Source: Saururus chinensis
Lineage: Eukaryota > Streptophyta > Magnoliopsida > Piperales > Saururaceae
NCBI GenBank assembly: GCA_035235625.1
Contig: CP141150.1
Span: forward strand, 7,874,001 to 7,938,000
DNA length: 64,000 bases
Direction of reading: 5' to 3'
The position numbers and the translations under genes are program-made. How positions within the stretch are numbered: the first letter of the stretch is position 1; each line of letters begins with the position of its first letter. Under the pieces are notes generated by a model that saw only the letters and a list, made by a program, of their open reading frames with translations, did no database searches and was not told where the DNA came from. This document shows positions 45,801 to 58,241 of this stretch, in pieces.

Positions 45801-46860
45801 GAATCCCTAAGCCGTTGCCCAGAGCCACCATCGGCTCCACCCCGCCGGCACCTCCATCTCCACCACTTCCCTCCCCCTGCAATGGGTTTGCCTCCCCCTC
45901 CCCCTCCATGGTTCCCCCTTTTCTAGGGAATCCCCATGTTGTCGCCGAGAGCTGCTGCCGCTGGCTCCACCCTGCCGCCTCTGCTTCCCCCCTCCTCCTC
46001 CTCCTCCTCCCACTCCCCGATCCCCTCACCCTGCCGTCGCCCAGAGCAACCACTGCCTTTGGCTCCACCCCACCGGTTCAGCCCCGCTACTGCGGTCCCA
46101 GCTCCCCTGCGCCGGTGCTCCCCAACCATACACCGGTTCCCCCTCCTCTCTCCCCGGCTCCCCTCCCCACCCTACACTAGTTTCCCTCCCCTTGCTCCCC
46201 CCCTCCCTGGCTCCCCCCTCTGATAAATAGAGGGGAAGGAGGGGGGGGTCCCAAATGATTGCCCGGATTCCAGCGCTGGAATCTAGCCCCTCTCCCCTCC
46301 TAGGGCTTGCCATCGGAACAATTTATTTTTAAAATTTTTAAGGTTTTTAGCGATGCTTTTAAAAGCGTCGCTAAAGCCTGTTAATTTTTTTTCTTATTAG
46401 CGACTCTGGGTAAAGCGTCGCTAATATATGAATTTTAATTTTTTTTAAATATTTTTTCATATTAGCGACACTTAAAAAGCGTCGCTAATAACGAATTATT
46501 AGCGACACATATAACTATGCGTCGCTAATAAGATATTTTATATTTTTTAAATGGTTTTTTATTTTAGTGAAGTATGTATAATGTCGTTAATAATTGATTA
46601 TTAGCGACACAATAATGAAGTGTAGCTAATAATTTTATTATTAGCGACATAATTGTTTTATTAGCGACGCATCAATATACGTCGCTAATAGTACCTATTA
46701 GCAATGCTTTTTTTTATGTGTCGCTAATGGGCAATAGCGATGACACTTTTTACAACGCTTATAGCGACATTATTTATGCGTCGCTAATAGTCATTAGCGA
46801 CGCTTATAGGACTATTAGCGACACATAAATGCGTCGCTAAAAGTTCTTTTTGTTGTAGTG
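42887..46860. mobile_element. CACTA-like non-autonomous element 2 (complete, 3,974 bp)
   Basis: Starts CACTACAACAAAACG, ends CTTTTTGTTGTAGTG. Internal order: inverted TAGCGACG motifs, GA block (43,660-44,050), motif block, GA block (44,310-44,450), motif block, GA block (44,700-45,040), GC-rich block (45,240-46,320) introduced by 'gggcgaaattttgccc', then dense motifs (46,340-46,850). Flanking triplets act and tta differ. The Pro-rich plus-strand ORFs and Gly/Arg-rich minus-strand ORFs of the GC block are not conserved between copies in any way I can see. Confidence 0.8.
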
Positions 46861-48700
46861 TTAGTAGAAAAATACCCAGTAGGGGAGCACTAAACAGTGA
46901 AGTCAGTAAGTCCATACATAGATGCGTAATGCAACTCAAACATGAAGCAAATAGGCATATCATGATCATGCTCATACGCATACAATCATGCACACCATCA
47001 TGCCAAATACATACCATCAAGCTAATCTTATACATACACTCTTAATTAGAGTCTTACAAACTTACTCATGCAATCATATACTTACTCATATAACTTACAC
47101 ATACTTGTATAACCTTACTTGTACATCCTTACACTTACAATCTTACTTAGAAACATACGCTTACAGTCTCACTCAAAATCATATTCTTACAGTCTTACTC
47201 ATACTCATACTCTTACAGTCATGCTCATACTCATACTCTTACCGTTGTGCTCATACTCATACTCTTACAGTCGTGATCATACTCATACTTTATAGTCGTA
47301 CTCATACTCTTACAGTCATACTCATACTATCAACCATTGAAGCTCATTACAACTAATAAGCTCTAGCTTCAAAATGGAAAAAAATGTCACTGGGGCATCA
47401 CCTTAACCTCCGGGGAGTGACTAGATGCCATGGAATTTTTTGAAGGCAAGGCACACCAATGCTACTTACATGATCACGTAGACATAAACACAAACTCCCA
47501 CACTTTATGGGCCATACAATTGCCCACCATTATGGGTTTTATAGTTCCATAAAATTGCCCACCATTATGGGTCTTATAGTGCCATATAATTGCCAATCAT
47601 TATGGGTCTTATAGTGCCAGTGCCACTCTTAGGCAGAGATCATACAGTGCCGCTCTTGGGCAGAATCATACTGTGCTACTCATGGGTAGAATCATACAAT
47701 GTCACTCTTGGGAAGAATCATACAATGCTCTCCATAGAGCATCAAATGCCTGGGCAGCACACATACCAAATCGAAAACATACATTGCTCTCAACAGAGCA
47801 TCAGACGTATGGTGCTCTATACAACACACAAACAACATCCTGCAGGATAAACACCATGGCAAGAGATGAGAAATGTACAATTGACTCATTATTGGCTAGC
47901 TAAAACACGAAACTTAATCCGTCGAAACCCTCAGGTCTCAAACTCACAACGTTATCATTAGTAGTGTTTATAATTCAAGTTTGAATTAAGTAAGTTATGT
48001 AGTACAATTATGCTATAAAAACTCTCAAGCATACAGTGCTTCACTGATCACACCAAAGCTGAGCCTTATCTGAAACCCTAGTTCATTAGATATCAGACTT
48101 CACTTAACCCATCCATCTTATAACATAACTCACCATACATCAAATCCTTACGTATTCATACAATCTCCACCATCCACCTTATGGCCAACATATCTTACTC
48201 GAAAGGCATTAACTGAGCTCCTCAAAGCTAAACCCAGTTATCACCCTCTTACTAATACCTCACTTATTAAGCTTACTTTTCACTTCATAATGTGTATGTT
48301 ATGCTTGTAAATTTATGCAACACTCTTACTGTCTGACAATCCCCCAAACATATGCTCTGATCCAAACCAATCCTTACTTGTCAAACTTATATCCTCTGTC
48401 TTCCGTCATATGCTTACACATCCACATCCAAATCCATACCAAATACTATGTCACTTCTTACCATCCATTGCCCATACCTCTGCCCCCCCACACACATACA
48501 CATATCCATTGCATAGGCATAGCCATCATACATATGTATGTCTATCACACATACATATAACATACACATACTTCCATACATAGCTTACCAACATACTTGT
48601 TGGCCATCACTAGCACACACATAATCTACATACATTTGCTTACCAATGCACTCACTAGCCATCACTAGCACATACATACACATCCATACACGTAGCTTAC

Positions 48701-49511
48701 TGTTAGCCCCTCAACTTGTCCCATAGAGAAGGGGGGTGGCTACCCCCTAGACTTGGCAGTGGATAGCCAAGTCAGCCAAGGCAACGGACAGCCTAGGCAG
48801 CCCCTTGGGCATGGATGGATGTTGGGAGCCGCATTGGAGTGGTTATGGATGGATACTCATCTTGCGGAGCAGGTAGAGGAGGAGTCCCTGCGCGGGTAGG
48901 ACTATAGGTGGCGAGCTGATCGCCACTTGCACTTAGGGACGGACTCCTAAGGCAGCTAGGACTCACTGATGCATAGCAGCCCCACTCCTAGCTCGAGTAG
49001 GAGTTGAGGCAGCAGGTTCCTTGGACGGCTCGAACTCTTGAAGGCAGCAGGGTGCTGGACTCCTAGTCGGAGAAGGACTCCCTTGGTTTCCTGATTTGGG
49101 CTAGGGCGGTTGCCTAGAGGGGAGAGAGTTGTTCAGGATGAGACTTCTTGTATGGGTGGGTTTGTATGTTCTACTAGCATAAGGACTGGCCTATGGCTAA
49201 TTCTATATATGGGAGAGTGCAAGGGAGGCCATGGCAGAGACAGTCAGCCATTGATGTAGCGAACTAGAGTTCTCAGAGAGAGAACTTCGTCTTGCTGAGC
49301 AGCCTTGCCCTCTCCCTGCCCCTGTACATTGACGGACTGATTTACATAGCATTGGGCGGAGCCCCATTGCACCAGAGACGGCTTGTGTTTTCTGATTGCT
49401 TGTTCCCTTTTTGCATACGAGTGGGAAGGTCAGAGAGATTGGCTGCTGGTTGCACAACACAACCAGGCCATCATGAGGGCAAACACTAGGCACAACTTCG
49501 CTCCTGTGACA
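48701..49511 (+). mobile_element. 811-bp solo LTR with perfect 5-bp duplication
   Basis: TGTTAGCCCCTC through CTCCTGTGACA, flanked by 'cttac' at 48,696-48,700 and 49,512-49,516. It interrupts the 'acatacgtagcttac' minisatellite of the larger element. GC-richer than its surroundings; a 'tctatatat' TATA-like sequence lies near 49,202. ORFs inside are LTR shadows. Confidence 0.82.
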
Positions 49512-52469
49512 CTTACCAACGTGCTCACTAGCCATCACTATCACATACACAATCCACATACGTAGCTTACAAACATACTCATTAGCCATCATTAGCATAT
49601 ACACAATCCGCATACGTAGCTTACAAACATACACGCTAGCCATCACTAGCACACACATACTTCAAACATACTTACAGCCCACATGCATGTCATATGCATT
49701 TCAACATGACATAATTTATCCTCATACATCATGAAAATAAATCATAATTTAACATCCAAAGCATTGAATCATACAATCCTAGCAGATTGCTACTCTTTTA
49801 AAGCATGATGTCATGAAATTACGAGTTCAAAGCTCCCCTACCTCGTAATCATGATGTTTGATGGCGAGCACGTGACAGTGGCGGCGTCGGCGGTGGAGTT
49901 GGCAGCCAATAGCATTGCCAAGTTGAGAGAGTTGTTGTCCCGAGGGTTTAGGAAGTGCTGGAAGTACTCAAGGCCAAATGGGGTGACACTGATCAACACA
50001 ACAAAATCCGTAATCTACGTCGGCACACTAGGGTGGCTGGGATAAAGGTCATGCCAACTAATGGCATGTGCGACCAGAACTCAAGGTGTACTCACTGAAG
50101 GTCGGCTGGCAGCTAAGAAGTACTCGACCGGCTGCAAGACATCGAAATTGGCCGCAGACAACACCCAACGACATCGATTTTGCATCAACAAGGGCCCACA
50201 TAGGGGTGGAGGGCGTGGGATGACGCTCAAGGATAGAGGAGAGGTGGTGGAGGGCTTTGATGTCGACTGCATTCAGTGGTAGAGCCAGTTGATGGTTAGG
50301 TGGCACAAAAATGGCGCCTAAGCCCTAAATTGCACGCGCGACAATTTGCACACGCGGCCATGGGGGAGGGAGAGAGGGTTGGACAGTGTCGGCCCAAGGT
50401 GTGGAAGGGGCAGGAGGACCATGCCCAAGGGTGGTGACCAACAAAGATGACCTTTGCCATTGTAGTGCCGAGGAAGGCCAACTAGAGGCCAATCGGCGTC
50501 CGACAAGGGTAAGACGGTGGAGCTCTAAATAGCGCGGTCAAACACATAACCAACAGAGGGGGAGTCTGGCTCATGTAGGACAAAGAGAACTGGTACCATG
50601 CTAGGGTGGCGACCTGGCCATCTCAGACTAAAACCGGCCGGACGGAGGTGATCCAAAGGCCATCAGGCATCCAACGGTGCTACAATGGCCCAAAGCATCT
50701 AAACGGGTAGAAAACATAGAGGGGCCGGGGAACACAGGGAGGAGAAAAAGGGTTATCAACACTCTAGCCGACTCTGGTTGGAGCTGGGTCCGGCGGAGGG
50801 CGAAGGATCCCGTTGGCGATAGCCCTCCAATGGCCCAACACAATGAGAAAACACAAATCTAAGGGGAGGGCAGAACCTCAGCGAGGAGAGACGGAGGGGA
50901 CGGAGGCTGAACTGTCCTGGTAGGGCCATCCCCGGGCTAGAGCCCACGTGGCCAGGTCACCCTCACCAGCCAATGACAACTCACCAAAGAATCAAAACAC
51001 AGTAAGGGGCAAAATGAACTGGGCGGAGTAGAGGATGACAGAGGAGATGAAACCGGGCTGGGTGGGGTGGTCCACAGCCTTCGCTAGACCAAGGAGGTCT
51101 GGACTACGTCTATCCAGGTTGTCCAACAGCGGCCGAAGGCAACTGGCCAGCTTGACTGAAGTGCACAAAACAACAGGGGCAAAGGGGGAAAAAAGGTCGA
51201 ACAGTGGAGGAGAGGCCCAGGAGGCCGGGAGGGACATCTTCTTGCCGTCGTCATCCCAAGGCGGAGCCATGGCCGGCCGACCAGTCCTTGCTTGCCCACG
51301 ACAGTGGCATAATCAAAACAGAGAGGGGAGAAGGCAAACCGGGGAGGAGGGTGGCACGGCCGTGGGGGCCAGGACGGTGGCCCCTTGGCATCGCACCATT
51401 GATGCAGAACCAGTGGTGGTGGCCAGGCATCCCGTTGGCAGCCTCCGGTCGCTGAAGAGGAGACATCAAATGGGGGGGGTGATCTCTTCCAGATAGTTCT
51501 GGATTGGGCTTGGCCGAGCCTGAGGCTTTTTTTCCTTTTTTTCTCACTTATCACTTCTCTGGCTATTTCCCTTTTCTTTTCCACAAGCATGCGTCTAGGC
51601 ACGTGGCCTACGATTGAACTCACACCTGACTCTACAAGTACGAATAACAAGGCTAAATACACCAGAATGTCACATTTTTTCATCGAAAATGATTAGAAAA
51701 ATAACAAAAAATTAATAGAAAATCATAAAACAATCAGGGACATTATAGTAGAGAGCTTAAACGAAAAAACTGGCCTCGTCCCAGCGTCCAACATCGTCGA
51801 TTTAGCTGAAAACGCCTTTTAAACGGCTTGATTGGACTTAAAACGACCTAGAACGGAGGAACATAATTTTTAACATGGGGTAGAAATAAAATTTACTTTG
51901 GAATTCCAGTTTCAATAGTAAAAAATGGGGTGACGTTGCGTGTGTGATATGCATCGCTTGTCGGGCGTTGTCAATGCTGGCATCCGCCACACGGAACGGC
52001 ATGTGGCGCGGGACCCGACATGCAAGTCCCGCATGTCAGTGGACGGCCCACAGGCCCGAAGCATGGTTGAGCTGAGCGATGAAGCAATGCTTGCGTCAGC
52101 CAGCCCAAAAATAATATTTTTTTTCTTTTTCATTTTTAAATTTAAAACTAACATAACTTTTTAACTATAAATCGAAATTATGCGTTCTTGGTACTGAGGA
52201 CTCGTATCGACGAGCCCTTCAAAACAAGACTACTCAAGGATAAGTTTTACCGCAGTTTTACTGTGGGTCCCACCTATGAAACACACTTCTCATGATCAAT
52301 ACATTCAACTCTGATGTCCGATTTAAATGATTCAAAAGCCGTTATGATCGTCTTTTAGAGTTCTACCACAACTCTTTAGGTACTAACTCCAAAATAGTAG
52401 TCTATCAATAACATATATTAAAATTATATTATTGGTCAAAAAGAACATACTGAAATCAAGGTTGTCACA

Positions 52470-53083
52470 CCTTATGACCGAACTAGGAGCAGGGCCGCTG
52501 ACCTATTAGAAGAAGGCAAAGCATGGCTGGGACTAGATTCTTTGGCTTCCTTTCTAACAACAGTCCTGTTCAGAAGAATAAGATAGGTATATTGTTTATA
52601 GGAATCTTAAACTAGCATCTCTCAATTATGCACTTACATCATGTGCGGTAAGGAACTCTTACCACAACCCAACGTGGCCAGCAAAACAAATATTAAAACT
52701 CAAGAAAATAGAACCATAGAAAATAAAAACAATTACACAGCAAACAAAGTAAATGTTTCTAGACAAGCATATAATAAAGTATCTATTTCACATAACATAG
52801 AGAAAATCATGCAGAAAAAAAGTAAATGGATGTATTTGAGTAGGAACTGTATTCAATTTTATACATGTTTATATAATTCATAGAACACAAAAGGAAGAAA
52901 AATAATATCACATGAACTCGTAGAAAAATATATGTAGGTCACACAAAGTACAATTCTATACAGGTTTATATAACTAATGGCAGAATTATGGGAAAAAAAG
53001 TGCTTTTCCATTTGTGTAGACAATTGGCTTTTGAAATCAATTTGACTAGAACACTTCCGCATGTCACCTCCACTAAATTATTG

Positions 53084-53170
<87 letters not shown>

Positions 53171-53180
53171 TGCAAGGAGG
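52470..53180. other. Non-coding, part of the inverted duplication, with (AT)n
   Basis: 52,640-53,085 is the reverse complement of about 30,570-29,830. A long (AT)n run (about 53,089-53,168) begins where the other arm has only 'tatatacatg', and the 29,210-29,830 sequence of the other arm is missing here. The 52,477-52,640 part is unmatched. Confidence 0.55.
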
Positions 53181-54491
53181 TAAAAATATTTACCACTATT
53201 AGCGACCTAGTTGCAAATTTATTTTTTTAAAAAATTTAAAATAGACCAAACCGGGTGACCCGGTTTTGAACTGCTGCTGACCCGCGTTGCGGGTTGCTGC
53301 TGACCCGCGACGGGCACAGGTCGTTGCTGACCCGTGACAGGCACTGGTCGCTGCAAACCCAAGTGGGCGGCAACGAGGAGCAGGAGTGGGGTGTGGGGGA
53401 GCGGGGAGCTAGAGCGGGGCACAGGGAACGGGTCAGTGACGACCCGCAGAACCGGGTTGTCTTCAACCTCTCGAAGGTGTGTTTGGAGGCGAAAAATGTT
53501 GCCTTCCTCTGTCAGGTGAGGCCCGCCGTCTCCCAGCCTCCTAATGAGCTTCGGCCGTCAGCTCCCAGCCTCCTGCAGCCGCTTCCTCCATCCGGCTCGT
53601 AGGATTATATATATTAGTCGCTAATATTACATGTATTAGTGACATATCATTCAATATGTCGCTAATACATGTACTAATAGTGACGTATATGAGTATACGT
53701 CGCTATTAGTATTTATTTTTTATTTTCAAAATAAAAAAATTTAAAAAATTACTCTCTCTCTCTTCTCTCTTTTCCCTCTCCTCTCTTTCCCTATCTCTCC
53801 TCTTTCTATCTCTCTCCTCCCTGTCTTCTCTCTCTCTCCTCCCTCTCTCCCTCTCCTCTCTCTCCTCTCCCTCTCTCTCATCTCCCTCTCACTCCTCCCC
53901 CTCTCCTCTCTCTCCTCCCTCTTCTCTCTCCCTCTCTTCTCTCTCCTCCCTCTTCTCTCTCCCTCTCCTCTCTCTCCCTCCCTCTCCTCTCTCTCTCTCC
54001 CTCTCCCTCTCCTCTCTCTCTCTCTCTCTCCCTCTCCTCTAATTTCAAATTTTTAAGATTTTTCATTCCTTAAAATTAATTTTGAAAAATGAAAAAGAAT
54101 TAAAAGAAATATGTATATATGTATACATTGCTAATATATATACTAATAGCGACATATATACCTATACGTCGCTATTAGTATATTTTTTTATTTTAAAAAT
54201 AAAAAATTTAAAAATTAATTATTTTTATTAAAATTAATAACTATTAGCGACGCTTATTATAAGTTATAATTTTTTTCTTTTTTTAATTAAAATATATATA
54301 TATTTTCACGACGTTTGTATAAAGCGTTGCAAATAGGTCAACTATTAGCGACATTGGGAATGAAGCGTCGTTAATATCTATTTATGCGTCGCTAATAGTT
54401 AATTTTATTGTGACGTTTCCATATGCGTCGCAAATAGGTATTTTTAGCGACGTTTGTGTTTGCGTCGCTAATACTACATTTTGTTGTAGTG
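53181..54491. mobile_element. Truncated CACTA-like element 3
   Basis: Has the right terminus CATTTTGTTGTAGTG (ends 54,491), TAGCGACG/CGTCGCTA motifs, one CT-rich block (53,750-54,040) and a GC-rich block (53,240-53,600) with repeats of 'gacccgcgacgggcac'. No CACTACAAC left terminus; the left side runs into (AT)n. It disrupts the inverted duplication arm: host sequence resumes at 54,492 as the reverse complement of 29,199 downward. Confidence 0.7.
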
Positions 54492-55590
54492 GTTAGTTGC
54501 CAAAAGCATAATTGTTGAAATTTTGAATTCATATTCATCCCATATTAGATGTTTAACCTCTTTCATATCACTTTTCCTAAGCTCAGGCAGTCAGGGAAAA
54601 AGCAAGAATGCAGATCAAATAAACCAAACATCACCAACAAATGCAATCCACAGCCCAACCACAGTCCGCCATAATATCCTCAGCTAATAGGTAATCACTA
54701 TAACCCATACAAGACAAACATTCCATGTGCTAATAGGCATTCACAATAAAGTATATTTGGGCCCATAATAGGTATTCTGACTACAATCACTAATGGAGAG
54801 AAGAAATTTTCTTTCCAAACAATGATAAAAAAATGAATAATTTGGACATACAATAAGGCAAATTGAACAATTAATACAAAAATTGGAGCATGACAATTAA
54901 TCTCAACATATAGTTCACACTTTCACCCTTACAGTGGATAAATGCAAATATTTATTGTGAAATTGTAGCTACTACAAACATTCAAACAATATCATAAATA
55001 ATTTATGGATAGACTCGTGAGTGGAAGCAATCAGACATCTACAAGAGGGAACTTAACAAGCAAAGCAAATTATAGCATGTATTTTGAGCTAAAAATCATT
55101 GAAACTACCTTAATATTTATTTGGTTATGCAAAAAATAAGGGATAAGGGATCTTACCTACCCAATTCTAGCCAATTGATTATGCCCAAGCTTAAGAGGGC
55201 TGACGAATGAAAGCTGCACCAAGGGTGCAAAGGCAATGAAAATCCGCCCGAGGACGGGACCATGAGTGCGGGTAGAAGTAGGATAGACGAGTGGGAGAGA
55301 GGGAGGCATGAGAGAGGAGGATTGCCTAGAGGAGGTGCACATTCCTTTATCAGTAGGCCGGGAGAGGAGAGTTAGAGCAGCGGGATAGTGGGATTGTGAG
55401 TGTGCAGAGGTGGAGGAGGAGAGTGCCGAGGGAGAGATGGGGCTGGGGTGAGGCAGATCTGGTTGATGATGCAAGCTAGTGATCTCCGGCAAGAGGGGAC
55501 TCTACGATCAACCAGAGGCCAATAGTGGAATCAAATGCATCAAGAGGAGGACAGTTTATTAAGAGAAAATGCATATACGCCATTTCGTAC
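54492..55590. other. Inverted-duplication arm, non-coding
   Basis: Reverse complement of 29,199-29,066 joined to 27,409-26,400, that is, the version without the solo LTR. Contains the inverted counterpart of the exon-like block 26,398-26,841 (at 55,590-55,160). No supported CDS. Confidence 0.6.
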
Positions 55591-55599
55591 CGGACGTGT

Positions 55600-56540
55600 G
55601 GGGTTTTTTCACGTGCGTAAGTCTATTTTTTGCCAAACTGGCTTGCCTATTTCGGATATTTGTTGCATGGGCTTCCTTGTACCGGAGTCATCATGCCGAA
55701 CATATTGAACAATATCTCCGGTGGAATTCATCACCCAAATTGACAACACGGTACTACTCTCGTCATGATAGACGAAATAAATTTTCTCCTCACTGCAAAC
55801 AAAGCTGAAATTAAGTTGCAGCTTTATCCAAGGCATGAAGCTGAAGTCATTCCCATCCCAGGTCCCACTATTCCAAATAGCCACCCCTCTCTGTTGTATT
55901 ACCAACTGCTTTGTGCCATTGAGATCGGCACCCATAGTGAAGGCCCCTGGAGCTGGAATTTCTGGATTCAAGCATGAAGTCAGCTGCCGAACTTGACGAG
56001 TTTTTCTGTTTATGCCCAACTTCATGCCAGGAAGAAAAGCATTACATGGGTAGTCTATGCTTTGCCAAAGTTGCTGCCCTCCATGGTCATCTCTCAATAC
56101 AAGGTTTCCAGAGTCCAAGAGCTTGATTGTGAGATTCTTTCAGGCATCCAAGACTGAATCTGAGAACAAGGTGATGTTCTTCCCCTTCTGGTCAGAAACT
56201 ATGAGTCGTCTCCCACGAGTGCCATCTATTGTCAAGAACCCGGATGCGTCAGTGATTGGGTTCTCTCTGTTGGCAACCCATACCACTGTTTGTTCCGTTA
56301 CAATTCCATTGTACCTAGCCAATACTGAAGAAGCCTAGTTCAAAAATGCCTCGGGAGGATGTGAGTTTGTCATAGTCACGAATCCATTCCCCATGCTTTA
56401 ATGTATCCCCTGCATGTGAATCTTGTATGAAGGGAAATGAAAGTAAATAGAAAAGGATACACCTGATTAGTCTAGTATGTGTACTCATCAAATGTTTGTA
56501 GGGGAAGTTTTCCAGTTTGTACATGAGGTGAGAAAGGTTT
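55600..56540 (-). pseudogene. G-type lectin S-receptor fragment, copy 4 (least deleted N-terminus)
   Basis: Reads from a signal peptide (STHTRLIRCILFYLLSFPF) through LTSSRGIFELGFFSIG, a stop, then the lectin middle missing in copies 1-3 (VVWVANRENPITDASGFLTI, LIVSDQKGKNITLFSDSVLD), another stop, then LLDSGNLVLRDDHGGQQLWQ, FLPGMKLGINRKTRQVRQLT and the S-domain start, WVMNSTGDIVQYVRHDDSG. After that it is deleted relative to copy 3 and joins downstream sequence. Stops at about 56,335 and 56,140 make it a pseudogene. It shows the ancestral lectin domain and dates the shared deletion of the other copies. Confidence 0.85.
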
Positions 56541-58241
56541 GGCTACTCATTAAAAATTGCTGGGAGCAAGTATCTAGTTTGTTGATAAGGGGAGAGAAGA
56601 ATTAAGTCTTCTCTTGGTATTGACCTCCTGGTCTTTTGCAATAGTTGTGAGTTTGATCCTATCCGGGGAAAACATGACATTAGTCAATGGTAAGGAATCA
56701 GCACTTTAACATATAAAGTTGGTATTAGAAATCCAATTGCATTGAATGTTCCATTGATAGAGCGAACTTGGTGACAGATCATGCGTAAGGGGCCCTTTGT
56801 GGAATTGTTAAAACTTCCTTTTGCTGGAGTCTTCAAAAGGGACATGGTCACAGCCTAGTGAATATGACATGTTTAGTTAGAAAATGGCCCATTGCTAGCA
56901 TAAAAAATGACCCAAAGGGTTTAGGTCAAGCTGAAAAATTGCCCATTCTGTCTAAACGTTTATGTAAGTCATGGCTCATTGTCATGGGTTCTACTCCGAC
57001 CATTTTTTCCATGCGTGAAGGAGACATTTAACAAACATATATTGCCCAACAAGAAGTCTCAATTAACTCCAATAGCTTGACTTGTTAAAGAGAAACTTTA
57101 GAGGTTGGGACAGTAAAACATACGTTGCCTTCCTTCTGTCCCTGGTCACACTCAGAGTCGCAGACACGGATTAAATTCACGAGAAAGGAGCTAAGCCATC
57201 CTAATTCTCAGATGCTCTCCCATCTCCAAAAGGAAAGGCTACTTATAAGCAACCACATGGCTTGCATAAGAGCTGGAGTTTCAATTGTCATGCTACTGAA
57301 AGTCACCCTCCGGCGAATGGGGCATGTAGAAAAGACCCAGTTTAAATGGCTTGCATATCAATAATGTCAGGAACCTTAAAGACATATTTGATTAAAACTA
57401 GAGTTTTTTCCATAATGCCTAGCTAAAGAATGAAATATTCTATATTCTCTAGATTTTAAATAGAAATGCTATAAAATCTGGAATAACACGACATAAAGTA
57501 AATTTGTGATTAAAATACTACTGATTGGAGGCAGGGTTTTATATTGTGTAAAACCCTCACGAAGTCGCATTCATTGGCATACGACTTTAGATGCAGGCGA
57601 TTCCTCTGATTGAAGACCCCGTTCCGATTGCAAAGTACTCTGGTTCAGCACCATTCATGCAGCGTGTGCGACCTATCCGACCAGACATGGAAGATTAGGG
57701 TTTTCTTTGTTTTGGAACGAGTTTACGAAGAACGAGTTTTGAAATGAGTTTGCGAAGTTGAGTTTTGAAATTGCACGCCCCAAAGGTGGTTCTTCTTTAT
57801 AGCAGTGGTTCGGGTTTGCAGCAATCCGGGTAAAGGAGTAAACTTTGTGGAAAAGCAGCGGCTGAACGAGTAGTTAATCTGGCTCGGAGAACAGCAACAA
57901 CAGTTTCATGGTAAGGCATTTCATATATTTGTATGCGCGAATTTTTGTTTAGTGTGTATTAGAGCACACGGCATAGGCAGTTGAAGCATACTATAGTTGG
58001 GTTAGAAAGATGATGAGGCATATATTGTGTGTTTAATAAGATGCTAGAAACACGATGTTCAACTATTATGATATCGTGTATGCGACTTTCTCGTAGCGTA
58101 TGTTCGAGCATATGATAAATATACTTATCGTATAAATATAATTTAGCAATATAATGTGAATCGACACAATTATTGATTATGGTCCATGATTGACATATAT
58201 TTATCCAATTTTGCATATGTAAAGTTAGAGTATTGTATCAC
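56541..58241. other. Upstream region of copy 4 and 5' flank of the second Ulp1 gene
   Basis: 56,541-57,480 is the unique 5' flank of the lectin receptor with no supported gene. About 57,480-58,241 is the 5' part of the second mobile element: a GC-balanced stretch (57,530-57,860) that may be a first exon or UTR, then the first ATCGTGT/ACACGAT motifs (58,050-58,090). The element's left end should lie near 57,450-57,550 but I cannot fix it. Confidence 0.4.

Larger units (their letters stand above)
42385..51747 (+). mobile_element. Large LTR-type element nested in copy B
   Basis: Starts TGTAATGCCCGAGATTTTTC; the reverse complement of its end is TATAATGTCCCTGATTG, so the ends are imperfect inverted repeats of the TGTAATGCCC class. 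Duplication 'gtaga' at 42,380-42,384 and 51,748-51,752. Without the nested CACTA element and small solo LTR it is about 4.6 kb. It holds minisatellites ('ctcatactcttacagtc' 47,160-47,340; 'attatgggtcttatagtgcc' 47,490-47,720; 'acatacgtagcttac' 48,540-49,680) and a GC-rich part (49,850-51,500). No gag-pol seen, so either a very long solo LTR or a non-autonomous element. Confidence 0.65.
41464..52469 (-). mobile_element. Solo LTR copy B, split by a nested element
   Basis: Outer parts 41,464-42,379 and 51,748-52,469 together are about 1.64 kb and align with copy A end to end. Flanks are 'ccttatg' on both sides (41,457-41,463 and 52,470-52,476), again 7 bp. The middle, 42,385-51,747, is a later insertion. 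Confidence 0.78.

Noticed and set aside
45259-46313. ORFs of 270 residues on both strands, Pro-rich (+) and Gly/Arg-rich (-)
   Set aside because: Same GC-rich block of the CACTA-like element; mutually exclusive overlapping frames, low complexity, no domain.
49850-51683. Cluster of overlapping ORFs on both strands
   Set aside because: GC-rich part of a large LTR-type element; no gag, protease, reverse transcriptase or integrase motif in any frame.
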